This document shows positions 7,907-13,013 of a DNA stretch of 13,013 bases, piece after piece. The stretch is from assembly GCA_937891245.1 (NCBI GenBank), contig CALAGB010000287.1, forward strand, positions 1 through 13,013, given 5' to 3'. Under the pieces are notes generated by a model that saw only the letters and a list, made by a program, of their open reading frames with translations, was not told the DNA's origin and did no database searches. Within the stretch, counting starts at the first letter, position 1, and every line of letters starts with the position of its first letter. The position numbers and the translations under genes were made by a program. The DNA is from an uncultured Thermomicrobiales bacterium (GTDB lineage Bacteria; Chloroflexota; Chloroflexia; Thermomicrobiales; Thermomicrobiaceae).

Positions 7907-7931
7907 CGCGTTGATAGGGAGAACACATCCG

Positions 7932-8771
7932 ATGCCTGAGCTACCGGAAGTTGAAACGGTTCGTCGCAATCTCGATCGTTTGCTCGTCGGCGCAACGATC
8001 GTCGATGTGCGCTTTGGCGATTTTACCGGCTCGATCGCCAATCCGGCACCGCAAATCTTCGCCGACGAAGTGCGCGGTCGCCGGTTCACCCGCACCGGCC
8101 GGCGCGGGAAATATCTCTTACTGCAACTCGATTCAGGAAACGTGATCGCGATCCATTTGCGGATGACCGGTGACCTGCACATTGCCGGCGCCGATGAACC
8201 GTGGGGGAAGCACCTGCACCTGGCGTTGCGGCTCGATGACGGCCGCGAACTCCGCTTCGCTGATGTTCGCAAGTTCGGCCGAATCTGGTTGTTCACGCCA
8301 CCTGAACTCGAAGATCTCAACGAACGAATCGGACCCGAGCCGCTCGATCCCGAATTCACAGTCGAGCAGTTTCACGAGCGATTGAGAACGCGTTCACGCG
8401 CCATCAAGGCGCTCCTGCTCGAGCAATCGTTCCTGGCTGGTGTCGGGAACATCTACGCCGACGAAGCGCTGTTCGCGGCGAAAATTCATCCGCTCCGTGC
8501 AGCTTCGTCCCTCACGCCGGACGAAGCGGACTTGCTGCTGGTCGCGATCAGGACCGCCTTCCAGCGCGCGATCGAACGCGGCGGGACAACGATTCGCAAT
8601 TATCGTAACGTCCTCGGCGAAGCGGGCGGTAATCAGTATTTTCTACAGATATACACACTGGCCGAAGGTGACCCATGCCCGCGCTGCGGGACGCCGATCA
8701 GCCGGATCGTCGTCGCGCAGCGCGGCACACGGTTTTGTGCGACCTGCCAGCCGCTGGAGGCTCAGGCGTAA
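7932..8771 (+). CDS. fpg: Formamidopyrimidine-DNA glycosylase (bifunctional glycosylase/AP lyase)
   Basis: A complete 279-residue Fpg/MutM. It removes 8-oxoguanine and formamidopyrimidines from oxidised DNA and nicks the abasic site. The protein begins 'MPELPEVETV': after Met removal the N-terminal proline is the nucleophile, which fixes the start at 7932 (AGGGAG at 7916-7921). Other hallmarks are catalytic E3, the beta-elimination lysine K60 in 'GRRGKYLL', 'HLRMTGDL' (75-82), 'DVRKFG' (111-116) and the helix-two-turn-helix 'GVGNIYADEALF' (170-181). The C-terminal zinc finger is C249-x2-C252...C269-x2-C272, with the DNA-contacting 'QRGTRFC'. The length is normal. Its last 10 bp overlap the end of the convergent thrC gene. 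Confidence 0.98.
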   Translation: MPELPEVETVRRNLDRLLVGATIVDVRFGDFTGSIANPAPQIFADEVRGRRFTRTGRRGKYLLLQLDSGNVIAIHLRMTGDLHIAGADEPWGKHLHLALRLDDGRELRFADVRKFGRIWLFTPPELEDLNERIGPEPLDPEFTVEQFHERLRTRSRAIKALLLEQSFLAGVGNIYADEALFAAKIHPLRAASSLTPDEADLLLVAIRTAFQRAIERGGTTIRNYRNVLGEAGGNQYFLQIYTLAEGDPCPRCGTPISRIVVAQRGTRFCATCQPLEAQA

Positions 8772-9997
8772 GCGTGATCGATCGCGTCGAGCACGTTCGG
8801 ATCGTTCGGGTCGAGCACCGCCAGGTCGACGTTGACGAGTTCGGTGTGCTTGATCCCGGCGCCGGTCGCGAAGAGGACCGTCTCATCCTCGTGCTTGAGG
8901 AAGCCGCTGGCTCGCAGGTTCTTGGCCGCCGCCACGACCGCACCGACCTCGGGCGAAGCGTAAATCCCTTCCTTCGACGCCAATTCGCGCACGCCATCCA
9001 GGATCTCGTCATCGCTGACCGCGATGCAGGTGCCGTCACTCTCACGAACCGAATCGAGAATGAGATAGTCACCGATGGCGCCCGGCACGCGAATGCCAGG
9101 TGCGACGGTATGCGCACCCTGCCAGGGCTCAGCGAAACGCTCACCCCGCTCAAACGCCCGCACGATCGGCGCGCAATTTTCCGCCTGCACCACGATCATC
9201 TTCGGGCGCTTCGATCCGATCAGGCCCATCTTCTCCAGTTCGTCGAACGCCTTCCACATCCCGACGATGCCGGTGCCGCCGCCGGTTGGGTAGATAATCG
9301 CGTCCGGTACGCGCCAGCCGAGCTGCTCGGCGAGTTCCAGGCCCATCGTCTTCTTGCCTTCGGCACGATACGGCTCTTTCAGCGTCGAGACATCAAACCA
9401 GCCGCGAGCGTCACAGCCGATCTTGCCGATCTTACCGGCGTCGTTGATCAGACCTTTAACGAGGTAGACCTTCGCTCCATAGGTGACACACTCGGCCTTC
9501 ATGACAGCCGGCGCATCTTCGGGCATGAAGACATAGGCCTCAAGTCCACCGTTTGCCGCATAGGCGGACATCGCGGCAGCGGCGTTGCCCGCCGACGGGA
9601 TCGAAACCGCCGACACACCAAGCTCCTTGGCGCGAGAGACGGCCGACGCCAGACCGCGCGCCTTGAAGCTGCCAGTCGGATTCCCGCCCTCGTCCTTGAC
9701 AATCAGCTTGTCAAAGCCGAAATGCTTGCCGAGGCGCGGCGTATTGAGTAACGCCGTACCGCCCTCACCGAGGGTCAACGCGTTGACCGGATTCTGCACC
9801 GGCATGATCTCGTGGTAGCGCCAGAGATTCCACGGACGTCCGACCAACGCCTCCTTGGTCATCTCCTTGGCGGCCGCAGCCAGGTCATAGCGCGCATACA
9901 GCACCTTGCCGCACGCCGGACAAGTCGTGATGAGCTTATCGGTCGGATACTGCTCACCGCAGTTGGTGCATTCGAGATGGGTCAAGAAACTGTACAC
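8762..9997 (-). CDS. thrC: Threonine synthase (PLP-dependent, with N-terminal zinc ribbon)
   Basis: A 411-residue fold-type II PLP enzyme converting O-phosphohomoserine to threonine, the last step of threonine synthesis. An N-terminal zinc ribbon C10-x2-C13...C26-x2-C29 precedes the catalytic domain. 'NPTGSFKARG' carries the PLP lysine K112, and 'PTGGGTG' forms the phosphate-binding loop. This is the compact form found in archaea and many Gram-positive-type lineages. I prefer the GTG at 9997: AGGAG (10003-10007) is then 5 nt upstream. The frame also has a GTG at 10003, but it overlaps that ribosome site. Some PLP relatives (threonine dehydratase, cysteate synthase) look similar, but the zinc ribbon and overall length favour threonine synthase. 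The gene ends tail to tail with fpg, overlapping by 10 bp. Confidence 0.93.
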   Translation of the reverse strand: MYSFLTHLECTNCGEQYPTDKLITTCPACGKVLYARYDLAAAAKEMTKEALVGRPWNLWRYHEIMPVQNPVNALTLGEGGTALLNTPRLGKHFGFDKLIVKDEGGNPTGSFKARGLASAVSRAKELGVSAVSIPSAGNAAAAMSAYAANGGLEAYVFMPEDAPAVMKAECVTYGAKVYLVKGLINDAGKIGKIGCDARGWFDVSTLKEPYRAEGKKTMGLELAEQLGWRVPDAIIYPTGGGTGIVGMWKAFDELEKMGLIGSKRPKMIVVQAENCAPIVRAFERGERFAEPWQGAHTVAPGIRVPGAIGDYLILDSVRESDGTCIAVSDDEILDGVRELASKEGIYASPEVGAVVAAAKNLRASGFLKHEDETVLFATGAGIKHTELVNVDLAVLDPNDPNVLDAIDHAYA

Positions 9998-10055
9998 AAG
10001 CACTCCTGATCGTCACACTCCCCGGCCGGCGTAGCCAATCCCACGGGCCTAACCG

Positions 10056-10061
10056 ATTGTA
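10056..10061 (-). promoter_or_regulatory. Candidate -10 element for thrC
   Basis: ATTGTA on the plus strand reads TACAAT on the minus strand (5 of 6 to TATAAT), about 60 bp before the thrC start. No clear -35 is present at 16-18 bp. An inverted repeat GTATA (10075-10079) / TATAC (10086-10090) lies just upstream, between this element and the tRNA promoter. Confidence 0.3.
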
Positions 10062-10096
10062 GCCCATAAATGATGTATACAGACATATACCAGACG

Positions 10097-10125
10097 TGGA
10101 CCGGTCGATTCGCGACTGCTATACT
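10097..10125 (+). promoter_or_regulatory. Promoter for tRNA-Gly
   Basis: TGGACC (10097-10102, 4 of 6 to the -35 consensus), then a 17-bp spacer, then TATACT (10120-10125). It lies 19 bp before the tRNA 5' end, well placed to start a short pre-tRNA. Confidence 0.6.
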
Positions 10126-10144
10126 CTGCCCAGGTCTTCGATTC

Positions 10145-10217
10145 GCGGGTGTAACTCAGTTGGTAGAGTGTCTGCTTCCCAAGCAGAATGTCGTGGGTTC
10201 GAGTCCCATCACCCGCT
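10145..10217 (+). tRNA. tRNA-Gly (anticodon CCC)
   Basis: A full cloverleaf can be drawn. The acceptor stem is a perfect 7-bp GCGGGTG/CACCCGC, the D stem is ACTC/GAGT, and the anticodon stem TCTGC/GCAGA holds loop TTCCCAA, giving anticodon CCC for GGG codons. The T arm is GTGGG-TTCGAGT-CCCAT. Discriminator base T73 is typical of bacterial tRNA-Gly. CCA is not encoded (TCCCTCC follows). The antisense frame over this gene gives the familiar spurious 'GDGTRTHDILL' peptide. Confidence 0.97.
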
Positions 10218-10521
10218 CCCTCCCGCATCAACTCATCGATATCTCGCGCTTCGCGCGCCGCTTCCTTATTGTGCCTTTGCAGTCATGTCCTCCCCGTGGT
10301 CGAAAACGCTCGATCAGCCCCAAAGCATCTCACCAGCGTAACCTGCCTCTCGGTTGAGCCGACTTCTAGATCCGTTTCGGTTCACGCTCTCCCCCAGGCC
10401 TCGTGGATTCTCGCTGTCGCGATCTTGTTGCAGATCTCTGGATCATTTGACGTGTTTGGCATGCCGACGAGATACCATGAGACCAGGCGTGGACAATTCT
10501 TCGAAACGGAGGAGGGGTCAT
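10218..10521. other. Non-coding gap between tRNA-Gly and the heliorhodopsin gene
   Basis: No convincing gene lies in these 304 bp. The heliorhodopsin frame is open back to 10354, but the upstream residues are Arg/Ser-rich and have no ribosome site, so they are probably not translated. A weak 5-bp hairpin CGCGC-TTC-GCGCG (10245-10257) without a T-tract follows the tRNA. The only other signal is the possible promoter at 10447-10476. Confidence 0.6.
10447..10476 (+). promoter_or_regulatory. Possible promoter for the heliorhodopsin gene
   Basis: TTGACG (10447-10452, 5 of 6 to the -35 consensus) is followed after 18 bp by GATACC (10471-10476), a poor -10. Transcription from here would give a leader of about 40 nt ending in the strong ribosome site GGAGGAGG. 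Prediction by eye. Confidence 0.35.
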
Positions 10522-11346
10522 ATGGCGGATCGTTCAATGGTGGCCGCCCGTTCTGCATCCACAGAACAGAACGACGCATCAGGATCCGCCATGACGCGCC
10601 TGCGCTGGTACAACCTTGTCGTTGGCCTGGTGCATCTTATTCAGGCGGGCGTTGTCTTCGTTCTGAGCAACGACTTCGCCCTTCCCGTTACTGCGGGCTT
10701 CCTCGCCGGGCCGCCGGGCAGTACGTTCACGGCACGTGAAACGCTTTGGAACGTACCGATCGGTCCCGCTGTTGGTTTCTTCCTCCTTCTGGCCGCGGTG
10801 GATCACTTACTGATGGCTTCCCCCTGGGTCTGGACCTGGTACCGCGACAATCTGGGCCGGCAAATTAACTACGCACGCTGGTGGGAGTATTCGATCAGCG
10901 CGTCCGTGATGATCGTCTTGATCGCGCTGATTACCGGTGTCAGCGATATCGGTGCGTTGATCGCGATCTTCGGAGTAAACACGGCGATGATTTTCTTCGG
11001 TATGGTCATGGAGATCTTCAATCGGCCGGATGCGGGCAACCGCGTCAACTGGACACCGTTCCTCTTCGGTTGTGTAGCCGGTGCCGTTCCCTGGATTGTG
11101 ATCGCCTATCAGTTCATCGGCGCCGAGAATCGAGCGCAAGGGGCTGGCGTACCAACCTTTGTTTACGGGATCGTGATTTCACTCTTCATCCTTTTCAACA
11201 GCTTTGCCGTAAACATGCTGCTGCAGTATCGACGAACCGGCCACTGGTGCAACTACCTCTTCGGGGAACAGGCATACATCCTATTGAGTCTCACGGCGAA
11301 GTCGCTGCTCGCGTGGCAGATATTCGCCAATACCCTTATCAAGTGA
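10522..11346 (+). CDS. Heliorhodopsin (retinal-binding seven-helix membrane protein)
   Basis: A 274-residue heliorhodopsin, the rhodopsin family inverted in the membrane (N-terminus inside) with a slow photocycle. Helix 7 reads 'LLSLTAKSLLAWQ', with Schiff-base lysine K260 (codon 11299-11301). Helix 3 'WWEYSISAS' holds counterion E122. H38 in helix 1 ('GLVHLIQAG') and H95 in helix 2 ('VDHLLMA') match the two cavity histidines, and S256 matches the serine near the Schiff base. These align with E107, H23, H80, S237 and K241 of the founding heliorhodopsin 48C12 at constant offsets of 15 and 19. Other family marks are 'FGCVAGAVPWI' (182-192) and 'NYLFGEQAYI' (244-253). AGGAGG at 10510-10515 sits 6 nt before the ATG; M24 (10591) is a less likely start. 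No retinal-synthesis gene lies in the window. Function is unproven; signalling or enzyme regulation has been proposed for the family. Confidence 0.96.
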   Translation: MADRSMVAARSASTEQNDASGSAMTRLRWYNLVVGLVHLIQAGVVFVLSNDFALPVTAGFLAGPPGSTFTARETLWNVPIGPAVGFFLLLAAVDHLLMASPWVWTWYRDNLGRQINYARWWEYSISASVMIVLIALITGVSDIGALIAIFGVNTAMIFFGMVMEIFNRPDAGNRVNWTPFLFGCVAGAVPWIVIAYQFIGAENRAQGAGVPTFVYGIVISLFILFNSFAVNMLLQYRRTGHWCNYLFGEQAYILLSLTAKSLLAWQIFANTLIK

Positions 11347-11432
11347 GCCGGACTGAGGTGATCGTGAACCGGCCGTGCGGCGTTCAGGGATGGCACGATG
11401 AACGAACCCGAAAACGTTTGGCGCAACCGCCT

Positions 11433-11471
11433 AAGTAGAATGTCGTGGACCCGAGTTCCATCACCAGTTCC
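11433..11471 (+). pseudogene. Partial tRNA-Gly copy (3' half)
   Basis: Aligned with a constant offset of 1252 to 10181-10219, from the anticodon loop of tRNA-Gly(CCC) to 2 nt past its 3' end, it matches at 32 of 39 positions, including the 12-base run AGAATGTCGTGG. The T loop is changed (TTCGAGT to CCCGAGT) and no acceptor 5' strand or D arm is found upstream, so it cannot be a functional tRNA. It lies 86 bp after the heliorhodopsin stop. It may be a decayed attachment-site duplicate or a relic of a second tRNA. Confidence 0.8.
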
Positions 11472-11474
11472 AAA

Positions 11475-11654
11475 CCACCGTATGTCAGCATAATCAAGCC
11501 GGACCTCGGCGGTTTCGATCTGCGTTTCAACTTCACGACGCGCGATCCGGCTCTCGCGCTTGGCCGCCAGACTGAAATAGCCATACGTGCCACTCGTCCC
11601 ACTCATGCTGCCTGCGATCTCCAGAGGACGCTCTTTCGGCGGATGCTCGACGAG
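11475..11654 (-). pseudogene. Possible 60-codon coding relic, function unknown
   Basis: Between an in-frame TGA (11657-11655) and the tRNA fragment, this frame encodes a plausible protein segment: 'MSGTSGTYGYFSLAAKRE', then a charged helical stretch including 'RIARREVETQIETAEVRLDY'. Codons look like those of the neighbouring genes. The frame stays open through the tRNA fragment, where it encodes a tRNA-shadow peptide, and on into antisense of the heliorhodopsin gene. There is no ribosome site and I recognise no family. It could be chance. Confidence 0.25.
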
Positions 11655-11835
11655 TCAACCAGCGTGCGCTGATTAGGTCCATTTTCAGAAGTATCCAGCA
11701 AGGGGCGATCGGACTGCGGGAAATCAGGAGCTGAGTTGGGTTATGCTGAACGCGACGGAAGGTGCATTGACGGCCGGGCGCCATCTTCAGTTCAGATGCA
11801 CACGAAGCCCGCGGATTTATTCTCGAGGAGGACGC

Positions 11836-12675
11836 ATGACAACGACGCAGGGAATGATTGCTCAGGACGATCCGATTCCCAATCTCGCCTCGGCCCTCAC
11901 CTTTCACGCCTCCTTCGATGACGGACCGAACGCGGACTACGCATTGGGCGAAAAGCAGATTTACAGCGCCACCATAGAGGGTTCCGAGGCGGTGACCGGA
12001 CTCACCAGCGGACTGGGGGACCCGCCGCTCGAACTCGTTTCAGACGGCGGGAAATTTGGCGGCGCCCTGAAGTTTGCGCGCGAGAATAGTCACGTAGTCG
12101 TGTACAAGGTAGAGAAGAATGTCGCCTATAGTCCGGTGAACTTCCGCGGGACCGCGTCATTTTGGCTCAGCCTCGACCCTGCCGCACTTCCCGGGCACTA
12201 CTGTGATCCGTTCCAGCTCACCGACAAGGAGTACGACAACGCCTGCATCTGGGTTGACTTCACCAAGAACGACACGCCGCCGAATTTTCGCCTGGGCGTT
12301 TTCGGGGATCGCGAAACGTGGGACATCACCGGCGACGGCGGGAATAGTGAGCAATTCCACTTCCGCCTGGTCACGGTTGCCGAGCCTCCGTTTGCTGGAA
12401 ACCGCTGGACTCACGTCGCCATCACCTGGGATGGCATTAACGGCACACGGACAGGTCGCGCCCGGCTCTATCTCGACGCGGTGTACCAGGGTGCAACGAA
12501 CGTGATTCCTGAACAGTTCAGCTGGGATAGTGCGAAGGCGGGCATTCGACTCGGGATGGGGCATTTCGTTGGTCTCATCGATGACCTGGCGCTTTTCAAC
12601 CGGCCACTGTCCGCGGAAGAGCTTCGCCTGCTTTACGGTCTGAAGCGAGGCGTGGCTGAGCTTCACGGACGGTAA
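11836..12675 (+). CDS. LamG-like jelly-roll (concanavalin A-like) domain protein
   Basis: A 279-residue protein made almost entirely of one LamG/concanavalin A-like jelly-roll domain, a fold that usually binds carbohydrate or acts as an accessory domain. Family marks are 'GGKFGGALKF' (71-80), 'FRGTASFWLSL' (103-113), 'NRWTHVAITWDG' (189-200) and the closing 'FVGLIDDLALFNRPLSAEEL' (244-263). The ATG at 11836 is chosen because AGGAGG (11826-11831) precedes it by 4 nt; an in-frame ATG at 11743 has no such site. No signal peptide, lipobox or membrane anchor is visible, which is unusual for this mostly extracellular fold. It has no attached catalytic domain, so its role is unknown. It lies on the same strand as the heliorhodopsin gene, 489 bp away, and is followed by a strong terminator. 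Confidence 0.87.
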   Translation: MTTTQGMIAQDDPIPNLASALTFHASFDDGPNADYALGEKQIYSATIEGSEAVTGLTSGLGDPPLELVSDGGKFGGALKFARENSHVVVYKVEKNVAYSPVNFRGTASFWLSLDPAALPGHYCDPFQLTDKEYDNACIWVDFTKNDTPPNFRLGVFGDRETWDITGDGGNSEQFHFRLVTVAEPPFAGNRWTHVAITWDGINGTRTGRARLYLDAVYQGATNVIPEQFSWDSAKAGIRLGMGHFVGLIDDLALFNRPLSAEELRLLYGLKRGVAELHGR

Positions 12676-12699
12676 CACCCGTTAGTCGATGATGATCGA

Positions 12700-12747
12700 G
12701 GGCCACGCCGCCCCTTGCGGCCGCAAGGGGCGGCGTGGCCCTTTTTT
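12700..12747 (+). terminator. Rho-independent terminator with a perfect 42-bp palindromic stem
   Basis: The left arm (12700-12720, starting GGGCCACGCCGCCCC) and right arm (12721-12741, ending GGGGCGGCGTGGCCC) are exact reverse complements with no intervening base. TTTTTT (12742-12747) follows. It lies 24 nt after the LamG gene stop. Confidence 0.92.
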
Positions 12748-12764
12748 GCCTTCATTTTTCGGCC

Positions 12765-12770
12765 TACAAT
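12765..12770 (+). promoter_or_regulatory. Candidate -10 element for the last gene
   Basis: TACAAT (5 of 6 to consensus) lies about 60 bp before the start of the last gene. At 17-bp spacing the -35 position falls on the T-tract of the terminator (12742-12747), a poor match. An alternative pair is TTGCAT (12771-12776) with AGTAAT (12795-12800), 18 bp apart. Confidence 0.3.
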
Positions 12771-12830
12771 TTGCATAGACTTTGGCATCAAGATAGTAAT
12801 TCGCTAATCAAATCCATGGAATGTGAATCG

Positions 12831-13013
12831 ATGAGCTTCTTTCGGCGATCAAAACCGAACCGTCCGAAGCCCGAGACGTACCAGGAACGCCTGCGCGCCA
12901 TCGGGCGTAAGCTAGACGACGATCACTTGCGTTTCGCCACACTGGTTGAGCTACCCGATGGCTTCCTGCTCAAGGCCGAGGACCCCGACCTCGTCGAGCG
13001 CGCCGTGCTGGGG
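12831..13013 (+). CDS. Hypothetical protein, 3'-truncated by the window edge
   Basis: The frame is open from ATG 12831 to the last base, giving 61 codons. The visible part starts 'MSFFRRSKPNRPKPETYQER', a basic, Pro-rich N-terminus, then a helical and beta-like charged segment that includes 'FATLVELPDGFLLKAEDPD'. I do not recognise the family. An in-frame ATG at 12816 would add five residues; neither has a strong ribosome site (GGAA at 12818-12821 is the best for 12831). Codon choice and GC content match the other genes. It has no signal peptide and is separated from the LamG gene by the terminator. Confidence 0.65.
   Translation, partial: MSFFRRSKPNRPKPETYQERLRAIGRKLDDDHLRFATLVELPDGFLLKAEDPDLVERAVLG

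Larger units (their letters stand above)
11347..11835. other. Gap between heliorhodopsin and LamG genes: tRNA fragment and a coding-like relic
   Basis: These 489 bp contain no complete gene that I can support. They hold the partial tRNA copy at 11433-11471 and, beside it on the minus strand, a 60-codon stretch (11475-11654) with coding-like composition but no recognisable function. Near the LamG gene an inverted repeat GTGCAT (11762-11767) / ATGCAC (11796-11801) is separated by 28 nt. The LamG frame is open from 11743, but the well-supported start is at 11836. No terminator was found after the heliorhodopsin stop and no clear promoter for the LamG gene. Confidence 0.6.

Noticed and set aside
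7815..7931. Upstream in-frame start for fpg
   Set aside because: Fpg needs the proline directly after the initiator Met as its nucleophile, so only the ATG at 7932 gives a working enzyme.
7871..8359. N-terminal extension of the HIT gene frame across fpg
   Set aside because: The extension is antisense to fpg and Ser/Arg-rich, while a GTG with a good ribosome site at 7870 gives a normal-length HIT protein.
8675..9751. Plus-strand open frame of 358 codons
   Set aside because: It runs antisense to thrC, whose zinc ribbon and PLP motifs are unambiguous; the plus-strand translation has no recognisable motif.
10049..10231. Small minus-strand protein containing 'GDGTRTHDILL'
   Set aside because: This is the well-known spurious translation of the antisense strand of a tRNA gene.
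10354..10521. 56-residue N-terminal extension of heliorhodopsin
   Set aside because: The extension has no ribosome site and does not resemble heliorhodopsin, while AGGAGG lies 6 nt before the ATG at 10522.
11253..11606. Minus-strand 117-codon protein across the tRNA fragment
   Set aside because: Its middle is a tRNA shadow peptide and its C-terminal part is antisense to heliorhodopsin; only the stretch at 11475-11654 looks at all coding-like.
1..13013. CRISPR arrays, insertion sequences, toxin-antitoxin or phage-defence genes
   Set aside because: I looked on both strands and saw no regularly spaced repeats, transposase or integrase motifs, or defence-type domains.

Overview
The window looks like chromosomal DNA from a GC-rich bacterium. 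The most likely group is Chloroflexota, perhaps the Thermomicrobia. I infer this from gene content (heliorhodopsin, an archaeal-style threonine synthase with a zinc ribbon, peptide ABC transporter, sortilin-type repeat protein), from GTG starts, and from an intergenic repeat beginning TGTCATTCTGAGC that I remember from such genomes. No rRNA or other decisive marker is present, so the assignment is tentative.

Layout. Positions 1-3186 (+) hold the end of a peptide/nickel-type ABC transporter operon: a substrate-binding protein truncated by the window edge, then a DppB-like and a DppC-like permease. No ATPase genes follow. From 3325 to 6483 (+), behind its own possible promoter, is a 1052-residue Asp-box (BNR/sortilin-like) beta-propeller protein without a signal peptide. 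Positions 6484-6689 hold a hairpin and a small dispersed-repeat-like element that contains a rho-independent terminator for the minus-strand genes. On the minus strand are an unrecognised membrane protein (6690-7412) and a HIT-family hydrolase (7523-7870). The HIT gene diverges from fpg/mutM (7932-8771, +), whose end overlaps by 10 bp the end of a convergent threonine synthase gene (8762-9997, -).

The right third is the most interesting part. An intact tRNA-Gly(CCC) (10145-10217) is followed by a heliorhodopsin gene (10522-11346, +) with the expected Schiff-base lysine, counterion glutamate and two cavity histidines. Just beyond it, at 11433-11471, lies a diverged copy of the 3' half of the same kind of tRNA. 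The rhodopsin gene is therefore framed by a tRNA and a partial tRNA duplicate, the geometry left by integration into a tRNA gene, although no integrase is visible. A LamG-like jelly-roll protein without a signal peptide follows (11836-12675, +). It ends in a terminator whose stem is a perfect 42-bp palindrome. The first 61 codons of an unrecognised gene (12831-13013, +) close the window.

Functionally the window mixes peptide uptake (1-3186), DNA repair and nucleotide metabolism (fpg, HIT), amino-acid synthesis (thrC), translation (tRNA-Gly) and light sensing or photochemistry (heliorhodopsin). No retinal or carotenoid gene lies in the window, so chromophore supply would have to come from elsewhere.
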